Assembly (NCBI GenBank): GCA_963667425.1
Contig: OY763407.1
Span: forward strand, 1,364,001 to 1,428,000
DNA: 64,000 nt
From: G963667425 sp963667425 [NCBI: bacterium]
GTDB lineage: Bacteria > UBP6 > UBA1177
Direction: 5' to 3'
Shown here: positions 38,179-47,607 of the stretch, piece by piece
Layout: every line of letters starts with the position of its first letter
How positions within the stretch are numbered: the first letter of the stretch is position 1
The notes under the pieces: model-generated
What the model saw: only the letters and a program-made list of their open reading frames with translations
Told to the model about the DNA's origin: nothing
The model's database searches: none
Position numbers and translations under genes: made by a program

Positions 38179-39798
38179 AGCATCTTCATCAGGTGATTCA
38201 GTGTTAGCATCTGAAATTACATCAGCATCAGTGCATTCATGTTCACCTGTCTTTATGTTTTTAGGGCATTCTGTGTTTGGAGTGTAGTCATCATAAGGGC
38301 ATACTTCAGGGTGAAGATCGCAGTAACATTCCATATCTCTTAAAAAAAGATCAGATCTACCGGGTGACTGCCATGCAATGTAGTGTCCATCAAATTCTGT
38401 GTATGAACCGTATGCACTTCCACCTTCTGCCGGGCAGTAGCTTTTTTCTTCATCAACTCTATACATGCAGATTATGTTATCCTGTTCATCTCTGTCTCCA
38501 TCCGGCCATATTATGTTAAGATATTCTATTAAATTTCCTTTTGCTTGTGCTATCCCTAAAGAATAGGTATCTTCATATGTTGTAGTTACAGTAAACTTTT
38601 TATATTCTCCTGTTGATGTATACAGTCTCATAAACCCGTCTGTCATTCCTACCGGATTATAATAGATTAGATTTTTATTTTCAGTATCCATCCATGCATG
38701 CCTTATCTCTTCCATTGTTTCATCAATGGTTCTGTTTATCACTTTGCATTCATCAAGCGATTTTGGTTCTTTGTCAAGTTCGCAGATGTATCCTTTAAAA
38801 TTATCCATATAAAAAACGAGCCTGTGATCAACTATATTGGGATTATATGCAATGCCTTTTCCTAAACTTATCCAGTTCCATGCTATGTTTTCATAGTTTG
38901 CAGTTCCATCATGTTCTTTCACTACTGCATATTTCATATATGTTGGAGAACCGTCTCTCTCTTCTATGTTTGCAAACGCCCACTTATCTGTTAGTGCTGG
39001 TGTGTAGGCTATAAATCTTACAGTTTTAGAGTAGATTGCTCTGTGTACTCCATTGGAGTAATAGGTTATTATACTGTATAAAGAGTCTTTAGGAGTTATA
39101 TAAGTAAAAAACTTACCTTTATTATAGGCAAGTAAACTTGCATCAGTTAAACTTTTTACACTGTATTTTTTTGTTGTAACATCATATTCAAATGCTTTTA
39201 CACTGTTTACATGTTTTGTAAAAGTGCTTTGAACATGATGCATTGGAAAACCCAACTTGCCGTTTTGAAAGTTAAAATTTTTAAATGTATAATAGCCAGT
39301 ATTCCATCCATAAGGGTTAATTGCATTTATTTCTATATCACAAACATTAAAAACAGTAGTGCTTTCTTTGTATGTTGGCTGTAAATTATCCATATCACAT
39401 GGATAGTTGCAGCAGTCATATTCAGGATAGTTTGTGCAGAAATACTCATTATCCTCTTTCCAGAGATTGCTTAGGCATTGCGGATCGCTTGCAGTTGGCG
39501 CATCACATCCTTCACGGCAGAAGTGAATGTTTCCTTTCTCATCTTTAAATGGAAGTTGTGAGTAGTCCATTGGCTGAGCGCAGATGTCTATGTCTGCATC
39601 AGATTGAATGTCACTGTCCTCATCTGGAGACTGGTCTTCATCAGGAACTGAAGCATCTTCATCTTTAGCTATGTCAATGTCTGTTGTAACGTCAGCATCA
39701 GTGATGACATCTCCGTCAGTTTCTGCTTTATCTTTATCGCAGCTGGTTATGGAAAAAACTAATAATGTTAAAAAGGTTAAAAGAATTGTCTTTTTCAT
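38173..39798 (-). CDS. Asp-rich-linker lipoprotein (family member 3)
   Basis: 541 residues. Signal peptide with lipobox SITSC, then a run of Asp-rich units, then DAPTASDPQCLSNLWKEDNE and a YDCCNYPCDMDN Cys cluster. The long aromatic repeat region includes YMDNFKGYICELDKEPKSL, and the conserved CYCDLHPEVCPYDDYTP tail follows. About three-quarters identical to member 2 by eye. Its ATG abuts the stop codon of member 2 with no space and no clear ribosome site, so translation is likely coupled. Its own 3' end is fused to the 34-bp repeat, which provides the Glu and stop codons. Confidence 0.75.
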   Translation of the reverse strand: MKKTILLTFLTLLVFSITSCDKDKAETDGDVITDADVTTDIDIAKDEDASVPDEDQSPDEDSDIQSDADIDICAQPMDYSQLPFKDEKGNIHFCREGCDAPTASDPQCLSNLWKEDNEYFCTNYPEYDCCNYPCDMDNLQPTYKESTTVFNVCDIEINAINPYGWNTGYYTFKNFNFQNGKLGFPMHHVQSTFTKHVNSVKAFEYDVTTKKYSVKSLTDASLLAYNKGKFFTYITPKDSLYSIITYYSNGVHRAIYSKTVRFIAYTPALTDKWAFANIEERDGSPTYMKYAVVKEHDGTANYENIAWNWISLGKGIAYNPNIVDHRLVFYMDNFKGYICELDKEPKSLDECKVINRTIDETMEEIRHAWMDTENKNLIYYNPVGMTDGFMRLYTSTGEYKKFTVTTTYEDTYSLGIAQAKGNLIEYLNIIWPDGDRDEQDNIICMYRVDEEKSYCPAEGGSAYGSYTEFDGHYIAWQSPGRSDLFLRDMECYCDLHPEVCPYDDYTPNTECPKNIKTGEHECTDADVISDANTESPDEDAE

Positions 39799-41427
39799 TT
39801 AGGCATCTGTATCAGGTGACTCAGTGTCAACATCTGAAACAACATCAGAATCAATGCATTCATGTTCACCTGTCTTTATGTTTTTAGGGCATTCAGTGTT
39901 TGGAGTATAGTCATCATATGGGCAGACTTCTGGGTGCATGTCGCAGTAACATTCCATATCTCTTAGATATAAATTTGATCTACCTGGTGCCTGCCATGCC
40001 ATATAGTGTCCATCAAATTCAGAACGGGCTCCATGACCAGCTGGACAATAACTCTTTTCTTTGTCTATTCGGTAAAGACAAACTATATTATCCTGATTAT
40101 CTCTATCTCCATCTTCCCATATTATATTTTCATAACTGATTAAATTACCTTTAATCTGAGAGACAGCTAAAGAATAGGTATCTTCATATGTTGTAGTTAC
40201 AGTAAACTTTTTATACTCCCATGGTTCTTTTGATGTAGCAACTCGCATAAATCCGTCTGTCATTCCTAAAGGGTTATAATATATAAGGTTTTTATTATTT
40301 TTATCCATTATTGGATGTCTTATCTCTTCCATTGTTCCATCAATGGTTCTGTTTATCAGTCTGCATTCATCAATCGATTTGGGCTCTTTGTCAAGTTCGC
40401 ATATGTATCCTTTAAAATTATCCATATAAAAAACGAGCCTGTCATCAACTATATTTGGATCATATGCAATGCCTGCTCCTAAACTTACCCAGTTCCATGC
40501 TATGTTTTCATAGCTTGCTGTTCCATCATGCCCTTTTACTGCTGCATATGTCATATATGTTGGAGAACCGTCTCTCTCTTCTATGTTTGCAAACGCCCAC
40601 TTATCTGTTAGTGCTGGTGTGTAGGCTATAAATCTTACTTTTTTTGGATAAACAGCTGTATATATTCCATTGGAATAATAGGTTAAAATCCTTTTTACAG
40701 TATCTTTTATTGTTACATAAGTTAAAAAATTACCATTTTTATAAGCAAGCATGTCTGAGGAAGTTAAGCTTTTTACACTATATTTTTTTGTTTTTACATC
40801 ATATTCAAATGCTTTTACACTGTTTACATGTTTTGTAAAAGTGCTTTGAACATGATGCATTGGAAAACCTATCTTTCCATCCTGAAAGTTAAAGTTTTTA
40901 AATGTATAGTAACCAGTTTCCCAGCCAATAGGATCCATTGCATTAAGGGCGACAGTACACTCAGGGATAGGCATTGGCTCAAAATCTCCATCATACATTG
41001 GTCTTAAGTTGTCCATATTGCATGGATAGTTGCAGCAGTCATATTCAGGATAGTTTTTGCAGAAATATTCATTATCCTCTTTCCAGAGATTGCTTAGGCA
41101 TTGCGGATCGCTTGCAGTTGGCGCATCACATCCTTCACGGCAGAAGTGAAGGTTCCCTTTGTCATCTTTAAATGGAAGTAAAGAATAGTCTATCACCTTA
41201 GCGCAGATGTCATCTGTATCAGGTTGCTCATCTTCATCCTGCACTGTGTCAATATCTGTGATGTCTTCATCTTTTGATGCATCTTCATCAGACTTTTCAG
41301 TGTCAATGTCTGTAATAATATCAGCATCAGTGATAATATCTCCGTCTGTTTTTGCTTTATCTTTGTCACAGCTAGTTATTGAAAAAACAAATAATGTTAA
41401 AAAGCTTAAAAGAATTATTCTTTTCAT
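39799..41427 (-). CDS. Asp-rich-linker lipoprotein (family member 2)
   Basis: 542 residues. Lipobox SITSC, an Asp-rich linker (ITDIDTVQDEDEQPDTDD region), the DCCNYPCNMDN cluster, aromatic repeats and the Cys tail, as in members 1 and 3. It follows the protease gene by 59 bp, with the REP-like hairpin in the gap and TTGAGGGATT before the ATG. The 5' flank is nearly identical to that of member 1 at 22578-22620. Predicted surface lipoprotein; a role as substrate, partner or anchor of the adjacent protease is inferred from gene order only. Confidence 0.75.
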   Translation of the reverse strand: MKRIILLSFLTLFVFSITSCDKDKAKTDGDIITDADIITDIDTEKSDEDASKDEDITDIDTVQDEDEQPDTDDICAKVIDYSLLPFKDDKGNLHFCREGCDAPTASDPQCLSNLWKEDNEYFCKNYPEYDCCNYPCNMDNLRPMYDGDFEPMPIPECTVALNAMDPIGWETGYYTFKNFNFQDGKIGFPMHHVQSTFTKHVNSVKAFEYDVKTKKYSVKSLTSSDMLAYKNGNFLTYVTIKDTVKRILTYYSNGIYTAVYPKKVRFIAYTPALTDKWAFANIEERDGSPTYMTYAAVKGHDGTASYENIAWNWVSLGAGIAYDPNIVDDRLVFYMDNFKGYICELDKEPKSIDECRLINRTIDGTMEEIRHPIMDKNNKNLIYYNPLGMTDGFMRVATSKEPWEYKKFTVTTTYEDTYSLAVSQIKGNLISYENIIWEDGDRDNQDNIVCLYRIDKEKSYCPAGHGARSEFDGHYMAWQAPGRSNLYLRDMECYCDMHPEVCPYDDYTPNTECPKNIKTGEHECIDSDVVSDVDTESPDTDA

Positions 41428-41454
41428 TTGTAATCCCTCAAACGGCGTAGCAAA

Positions 41455-41478
41455 CGACGCCCATAGGGGCGTCGCTAC
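41455..41478 (-). repeat. REP-like hairpin 3
   Basis: On the minus strand, GTAG followed by the same CGACGCCC-CTAT-GGGCGTCG stem-loop as hairpin 1. It lies between the protease stop and the lipoprotein start, where it may act as an attenuator or mRNA-stabilising element. Confidence 0.75.
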
Positions 41479-41486
41479 AGGTTAAT

Positions 41487-44400
41487 TTACTTTGATTCAT
41501 GGAGTTTGCCTGAGAATACCTGATATATTACTCCATTGTAGTAGTATGCTTCTCTCATGTAGTTCTTTTCTCCGCTCATTTTCTTAAGGCTTAATGAGCC
41601 GTTACTGTTTACTGCTTTGTACTGTCCGTTCTTGCAGCCCATGTATACTTCGCCTCCGCTTACTGTAAGCTCAGGGTCATTGCATTCTTTCTTTTCTTCA
41701 TCTTTCTTTACCGGATTGAGTATATCACTTATGTCGTAAAGTGCCAGCTTTCCTGTTTTGAATAGCTTGTCATGATAGATGTAAAGATAGTTTCCACCTG
41801 TTTCTATATCTTTTACCGGATAGTCTACACTTATGGTTTTTACTTTTTTGGGGTTTTCCAGAGTGCTTATGTCCCATATTGTAACTTTTTTGTTTTCTCC
41901 GGCTATTAAATAGCTTCCGTGTATTCTTATGTTGTCACAGTCTTTGGTTGAAAGGGCGTTCTTTCCGCTGAGGCTTCCATCACTTTCTATTTTGAGGATT
42001 TCTATTTTGTTGCCTCCTGCTCCATAGAGGTAGTTGTCTTTTACTGCTATCTTGTTGATGTTCCCTAACCAGTGGAGTTTTTCTTTGTTGAGGTCTCCGT
42101 CTTCTTCTATTGTTATTTCTCTTATTCCGCTGAGTCCTCCAAGGTAGAGATGGTTGCTTTTGCCTGCTACTGTCTTTTTATAGTCAAAGTATGTGTGGCT
42201 GTCATAGTTGTATTTTGAGAGTTTTGTGCACTCTCCTTCTTTAAGGATTCCGGGGTATATTCTGCTTCCTGTATCATATATGCAGTAATTTTCTTCGTAG
42301 ACTATGCTACTTGTCCATCCTTCAACTGATGTTTCTGTTGTTGTTATTTCTCCTGTTTCAAGGTTTACTTCTGTTTTAAGGGTGTTGCCTTCATCATTTA
42401 TCTGTTTGCTGAAGAGTATGGCTTTTTCTGCTGTGGCTGTTATGAAGAGGTTGAATATTCCTTCTTCAGGGAGTGAATCTGTGATTTTATTAAAGCCGCT
42501 TTCTTCTGTGTACTGCCAGAGGTCTGTTTTAGGCGCTATGCCGTATCTTTCACTGACTTCATCATCTCCCGGTGTATAGTTTCCGCCTCCTGCTATGTAG
42601 AGCGCTCCATTTATTACGCTGTAGTTTATTCTATCTCTTATTGCCGGTGCATTTGAACTGCTTACTTTTTCAAACTGATTTTCTGATGAGAGTTTGTAGA
42701 GTTCCATTACACTTGAGCCGTTTCCAAGTAGGTAGAGGCTTTCATTTATGTTTATAAGGGTCGGGTTGGTTACTGTCGGGAGCGCTGCTGCATAGTAGAG
42801 TTTGGCTGTATTTATTACTGCCTTACTTGCTGCGCTTACGCTGTTTGTTCCCACAGATTGCTGGATTATCATATCTGAACCCATGTAGTAGAGATTTGTT
42901 CCATCTGTAACATATGCTTTGTCTGCATAGGTTGCTGAATATGGCTGAACCGAACCTGCCATAACTACTGCCATTAGCTGCCAGTCAGCTCTTTTGGTTT
43001 CTTCATTTATCCACATGTACCAGTAGTTGTCTGTTGCTCTGCTGAACTTGTAAAGATCATTCCCAATTGTCATTACTGTGCCTTCAGGTTCCATTCTTAT
43101 GGTTTCGACTGATGCTGCATCTGTCAGAGGACTGTATTTCCATATATTCATAAGATCTCTACTTATTCTATCTCCAGGTCCACAGAATGGGCAGGAATCT
43201 TTATCAAAACCATGATCAGGATATGGATAGAGATATTTAAAGAAAAAGCGGGCGCTGGCTAATCCTTCTTTAATTCCGTATCCTATTGCATTATAACCGG
43301 CTGATGATCTGTTTGCTCTGGCATATGTTGTATATAGACTATAAAAATAAAGTGTTGATACACTATCTCCTGAAAGGTATGCTGTATTATTATTATAATA
43401 TATACTTCTGTATCCTGCTGATGTTGTGTAGTAAAAGAATGGTTCCGGTTTTTCATTACCCTCAATTCTCTTATAATTTACTATATTTGCTTGATGGATA
43501 AGGGGTTTTTTACATCTTACATCTTCTTTCCAGTCCCATTTTACTGTTTCACCTCCTTCGCTTTCATAAATTAAATTTGAATATTTATATTTAAAATTAT
43601 TATCATCATCTGTACATCTTTTTTTAGAAGAGATTTCTTTCCATATTTCATTTCCACGATCATCAGCAGGTTTTGGATCACTGCCATGACTGTAACCATA
43701 ATTTTGTGCAAAGAATGGGATGAATGTATACGGGTTATCAGGGTTATCAGGGTTATCTGGATATTTGTTTGTGCAAAAACCAAGTTTTCCCCAATCATTA
43801 AGTTTTTCATCATCAACCCAGCAGAATCGATTGTCTATTTCTGTTGGTTCACTCTCTTTTGAGATTGTTGTTGCATTGTTAATTTCTATATACTGGTTTA
43901 TATAAAAATCTCCCCAGCAGATTTCCATGCTGCTTGTTGTTTTGCACTCTGTAACTTCTTTAAACTGATTTACAGGGCTTTGATTGTTTTTTACATATTT
44001 GTAATCAGGGTCACATTTATCTCCTATTCCATCAAGATCATGATCAGGCTGCCACATATACTTTTTATCCAATGAGAAAAATGGAAAGTTGCCGTTATTT
44101 ACAAAATAGCCGTGTTTATATGTGTTTGGATTAAAACGTGCTCCTCCGTCAAAATTACCTGTACAGATTCCATTTGAGTCATGATCTACTCTACATTCTC
44201 CACTTATGAGTTCATCAGCCAGCGATGCTTCTTCATAGGGGTTGTAAACAAGCGGGCAGTTGTCGCACGCATCTCCTATTTCATCTGTGTCTGAATTTAT
44301 CTGATCTGAATTTGGTGTAAATGGACAGTTGTCACAGAGATCTCCCACCCCATCATCATCACTGTCTGATAGATCTAAACTGGGAATCGCCGGACAGTTG

Positions 44401-47255
44401 TCGTCAATGTCTAAAAATCCGTCTTTATCTGAATCTTCACAGGCGTTACCTATGTTGTTATAGTTCCAGTCTGCCTGTTCCTGATTTTTAACATTCGGGC
44501 AGTTATCAAAGCTGTCTCGTATTCCATCTCCATCTGAATCTCTGCCATCATAATAGGTATTTATGCTAAGTGAAGGGTCCCCGTACAGATTATAAAGATT
44601 GTTGTTTGTAAAATGTAACGCATCTTCTTTAGTGTTAAATAAAGCATGCCCTGCATCCTGTGGTTCTTTATCTGATGTTCCTGTGAGTTCTCTGGTAAAA
44701 AAGTATGCTAAAGATGGATTGGCTCCAGAATTTTTATTTCTTATTGTATCATTAATAAAAGATTCATTTTGTCTGTTAAAAGAACTGCTACCACCAGCTG
44801 AATCTCTTGTTGCTGCAATTGTTCCAATTGCTCCATTTAAAAGCAGGGAATAGGCAAGATTTTTGTCGTTTTCAGGTCGTGCGTTCTCACAGCTTGCCTG
44901 TACTGTAAAAAATGGATGTTCGTTGTCAAGATTTGCAAATCCGCCTGAATTTTTCTCTAAAGCAATATTGTTATCTATTATTTCAGCTGCACCAGTTGCA
45001 TTACCATGTGTACACCATGTTACTATTCCAAACTGTTTGGAGTCATTTAATATTTTTTTTACATTTTCAATTGATGGAGTTACCGGTGTGCTACCGAAAA
45101 ATAAAGGATCAGTGTCTGCCTCTTCTTCCGGTGATAACAGATCAAATCTATAATTTGGATCACAATGTGAAGGGGCAACATACGGTATACTGGAATCCCT
45201 TTCAGCAAGACATTCTGATTCTTTTACTCCTTTCCAGCCTTCTTCCGAGTTATACTCATATAATTTGAATTTTTCAGTTCCATTATCGTCTAAACCACAG
45301 AAAGCATATACTTCTGAAATATCAGAAAAATTTGTACAATCCCCTTTATCATCCCATGTTCCGTCAGACTGGCACTGCTGAAGCTGAAATTTTTCATGTT
45401 CATTTAGAGAATCTGTTGTATTATAACAGTAAATATATCGTTTTTCTCCTTCAGCACAGTCTGCTATTAATGATAGATCTGATGCGTTATTAACTGTTGT
45501 ACAATCTCCTGATACAGTCCATTTACCGTTTTTATTACAAATATATTTCTGATATTGAGAGTTTCCACAGCTTTTATATTTTATGTTTGTCCCTTTGTAA
45601 TCGGAGCTTGTATAATAACACTCATCATTAACTGCTTCAACTTCTCTGTAGTGTGTTCCACTGATTCCATTTAGATCTTCACAATTACCGATGTTGTTAT
45701 ATAGCTGTTCCTTATCATTATATAGCTCACTGATATAGATCCGATATTTTTCAAAATCATTTGGTAAAATCTCATTAACTATAGCTTCCCCAAACTCCCA
45801 GGCAGGAGTCGAACTATTTATAGGATACATTGGGAGAAATATTTTTTTTCTCCATGCTGCATTTTCTTTTGTTGAATTTTCATATGCTATAGTTTTGAGA
45901 AGTATACTGTCCAGATTGTCTATATTGTTGTTGTAAACCGGGATTCTGCCAACTATAACTTCTGCTGTTCTATCTATATATTTTGAATCGGATATTCTTT
46001 CAATTGCACCATCAAGTTTTTCTGTTCTCCAGTCATTACAGTTTTCTGCTGATGTTGCAGATGAATCATAACAGTAGACTGTAACATCGTTCCCTACAAG
46101 TTTATCTTTATCATGATCCCAGTCTGAGCTTAGATCTGCATAGTAGAAATCTGAAGGTTCTGCTTTATCAGTGCTGCATGGTTCTCCTGCAACAGAAGTT
46201 GAAAGGGCTTTGGAACTTATCCATTTCATAGGAATATCGCCACCATCATGGCACTTGTATCCTGGAAGATAATCTCCATCCGCATCCTGACCGGTACATT
46301 CTCCTGGATGTGGATCTCCTATTAAAAGAAGGTAATCTATCTTGTTCTGTCTTGATACAAGATAGTTTCTGATCTTTTCTGCTGCTTCATATCCTGTTAA
46401 TCCTACTTCTCCTGCCCAGCCGGTCTCCAGCGTTAGCGCATTGCTGATTACGGAATATTCTTCTGTTACCAGATGAACTTCAAAGCCTCTTGCCATTTTG
46501 GATGCTATAAATCTTTTCATCTGTCCGGATGAACTGTATATTGTATCGGTTGTTATTATATAATATTTATTCTGATCATTGCCTGCTATTGCTGAAAAAG
46601 CAACATTGTTATTTATAAATTCAATTTCATCATAATTTACAATTTTTTCAGGCAAATTTGAAAGTGCCTGCAGTTTGTTGGGAGAAAGTTTTGAGGGGAT
46701 TGTTATTTCATTGTCTCCTCCTGAAAATGTTACTGTAAGTCTGGCGTTCTCAAGCTTTTTTAATCTTCCTGCAACCGGGTTATAGTCAAAAAGAAGAACT
46801 TTTACTCTTACCAATTTGTATCCGCTGGTTTTTCCTGTAGTTACTGTATCTACATATTTTCCGTTTATATATGAATTTTTTGAATAGATATCTGTATCTC
46901 TTCCATCAATGATATTAACTGATGAAGGCCAGCATGGTGTCATATCTTCTCCGCATAGGTCAGGCGGTGCCGGCTTTACATCCCATTCTTCTGAATAAAC
47001 TGTTTCCTGATAATCTTCTTCAATATATGCTGTAACTGTTGAAAGATCTGCTTCATCCGGTAAAAGGAAGTTTATTTCTGTTACTGGAAGTGCTGGATAG
47101 CCTGGTATCGTTGTTAATGCTGCTCCTGTGAAGTGTGCTGAGCCATTTAGTTTTTCCAGTGTTACTTCTTCTGTTGAAATGTCTGTTGTAAAACTTCCTG
47201 CATACAATAAACTGAATGCAAAGAAAAAACAGAAAAAAAGCCATAGCTTTTTCAT
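41487..47255 (-). CDS. Gingipain-like C25 cysteine protease with TSP3 repeats and C-terminal propeller
   Basis: 1922 residues with a signal peptide (MKKLWLFFCFFFAFSLLYAG). Residues about 25-210 form a propeptide-like domain. The C25 catalytic region covers about 230-870, with KYYIITTDTIY and DYLLLIGDPHPGE near its start, the catalytic His in WCTHGNATG (H750) and the catalytic Cys in VQASCENARP (C789). Thrombospondin type-3 calcium repeats occupy about 903-1010 (DSDGDGIRDSFDNCP and similar). Kelch- or LVIVD-like propeller strands fill much of the last 500 residues. Secreted or surface-exposed, Ca2+-stabilised. The catalytic domain has Cys-rich insertions (about 510-700) not usual for gingipains. 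Confidence 0.9.
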   Translation of the reverse strand: MKKLWLFFCFFFAFSLLYAGSFTTDISTEEVTLEKLNGSAHFTGAALTTIPGYPALPVTEINFLLPDEADLSTVTAYIEEDYQETVYSEEWDVKPAPPDLCGEDMTPCWPSSVNIIDGRDTDIYSKNSYINGKYVDTVTTGKTSGYKLVRVKVLLFDYNPVAGRLKKLENARLTVTFSGGDNEITIPSKLSPNKLQALSNLPEKIVNYDEIEFINNNVAFSAIAGNDQNKYYIITTDTIYSSSGQMKRFIASKMARGFEVHLVTEEYSVISNALTLETGWAGEVGLTGYEAAEKIRNYLVSRQNKIDYLLLIGDPHPGECTGQDADGDYLPGYKCHDGGDIPMKWISSKALSTSVAGEPCSTDKAEPSDFYYADLSSDWDHDKDKLVGNDVTVYCYDSSATSAENCNDWRTEKLDGAIERISDSKYIDRTAEVIVGRIPVYNNNIDNLDSILLKTIAYENSTKENAAWRKKIFLPMYPINSSTPAWEFGEAIVNEILPNDFEKYRIYISELYNDKEQLYNNIGNCEDLNGISGTHYREVEAVNDECYYTSSDYKGTNIKYKSCGNSQYQKYICNKNGKWTVSGDCTTVNNASDLSLIADCAEGEKRYIYCYNTTDSLNEHEKFQLQQCQSDGTWDDKGDCTNFSDISEVYAFCGLDDNGTEKFKLYEYNSEEGWKGVKESECLAERDSSIPYVAPSHCDPNYRFDLLSPEEEADTDPLFFGSTPVTPSIENVKKILNDSKQFGIVTWCTHGNATGAAEIIDNNIALEKNSGGFANLDNEHPFFTVQASCENARPENDKNLAYSLLLNGAIGTIAATRDSAGGSSSFNRQNESFINDTIRNKNSGANPSLAYFFTRELTGTSDKEPQDAGHALFNTKEDALHFTNNNLYNLYGDPSLSINTYYDGRDSDGDGIRDSFDNCPNVKNQEQADWNYNNIGNACEDSDKDGFLDIDDNCPAIPSLDLSDSDDDGVGDLCDNCPFTPNSDQINSDTDEIGDACDNCPLVYNPYEEASLADELISGECRVDHDSNGICTGNFDGGARFNPNTYKHGYFVNNGNFPFFSLDKKYMWQPDHDLDGIGDKCDPDYKYVKNNQSPVNQFKEVTECKTTSSMEICWGDFYINQYIEINNATTISKESEPTEIDNRFCWVDDEKLNDWGKLGFCTNKYPDNPDNPDNPYTFIPFFAQNYGYSHGSDPKPADDRGNEIWKEISSKKRCTDDDNNFKYKYSNLIYESEGGETVKWDWKEDVRCKKPLIHQANIVNYKRIEGNEKPEPFFYYTTSAGYRSIYYNNNTAYLSGDSVSTLYFYSLYTTYARANRSSAGYNAIGYGIKEGLASARFFFKYLYPYPDHGFDKDSCPFCGPGDRISRDLMNIWKYSPLTDAASVETIRMEPEGTVMTIGNDLYKFSRATDNYWYMWINEETKRADWQLMAVVMAGSVQPYSATYADKAYVTDGTNLYYMGSDMIIQQSVGTNSVSAASKAVINTAKLYYAAALPTVTNPTLININESLYLLGNGSSVMELYKLSSENQFEKVSSSNAPAIRDRINYSVINGALYIAGGGNYTPGDDEVSERYGIAPKTDLWQYTEESGFNKITDSLPEEGIFNLFITATAEKAILFSKQINDEGNTLKTEVNLETGEITTTETSVEGWTSSIVYEENYCIYDTGSRIYPGILKEGECTKLSKYNYDSHTYFDYKKTVAGKSNHLYLGGLSGIREITIEEDGDLNKEKLHWLGNINKIAVKDNYLYGAGGNKIEILKIESDGSLSGKNALSTKDCDNIRIHGSYLIAGENKKVTIWDISTLENPKKVKTISVDYPVKDIETGGNYLYIYHDKLFKTGKLALYDISDILNPVKKDEEKKECNDPELTVSGGEVYMGCKNGQYKAVNSNGSLSLKKMSGEKNYMREAYYYNGVIYQVFSGKLHESK

Positions 47256-47307
47256 AATGAATCTCCTATGTAAAAAAAAATTAATAAAAAATCGCTACAA
47301 CAAAAAT

Positions 47308-47336
47308 TTTTTAACACTTTGGATTTAAGATATCAA
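47308..47336 (-). promoter_or_regulatory. Candidate promoter of the protease-lipoprotein cassette
   Basis: Minus strand TTGATA (47336-47331), 17-bp spacer, TAAAAA (47313-47308), 53 bp before the protease ATG, inside the conserved leader repeat. Confidence 0.45.
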
Positions 47337-47502
47337 GGAATTAAAGTCTTTTTGTTGATGGGTTTTAGAAGATTGTGGTTCTTCTTTCTAACTTTTTTAA
47401 ACACTGGAAAATTTATTTTCCTTGTGTATCAACGTTTAGAGAAAATCTATCATGCCAAATTTCACACTTTTTTAAACATCGGACATTTTGAATATTTTTT
47501 AT
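47316..47502 (-). repeat. Cassette leader repeat, copy 2
   Basis: Inverted counterpart of 22254-22440. Similarity starts near the -10 box and continues about 185 bp upstream, with several small insertions and substitutions. No open frame is shared, so a conserved 5' untranslated or regulatory function is more likely than coding. Confidence 0.8.
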
Positions 47503-47573
47503 GAAATACTAAGGGAAACTTAAGACATTAAAGAAAGGATTAAATTTTAAAAGAATAGTTTTATAATATCAGA

Positions 47574-47607
47574 TCACCATTTATTCCAGTGAAGCTGCTT
47601 TTCATTC
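47574..47607. repeat. 34-bp direct repeat, right end of the protease cassette
   Basis: The authentic 3' end of the nitroreductase gene, duplicated with one mismatch at 38145-38178. The two copies bound 9.4 kb holding the protease, two lipoproteins and the leader repeat. Confidence 0.85.
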
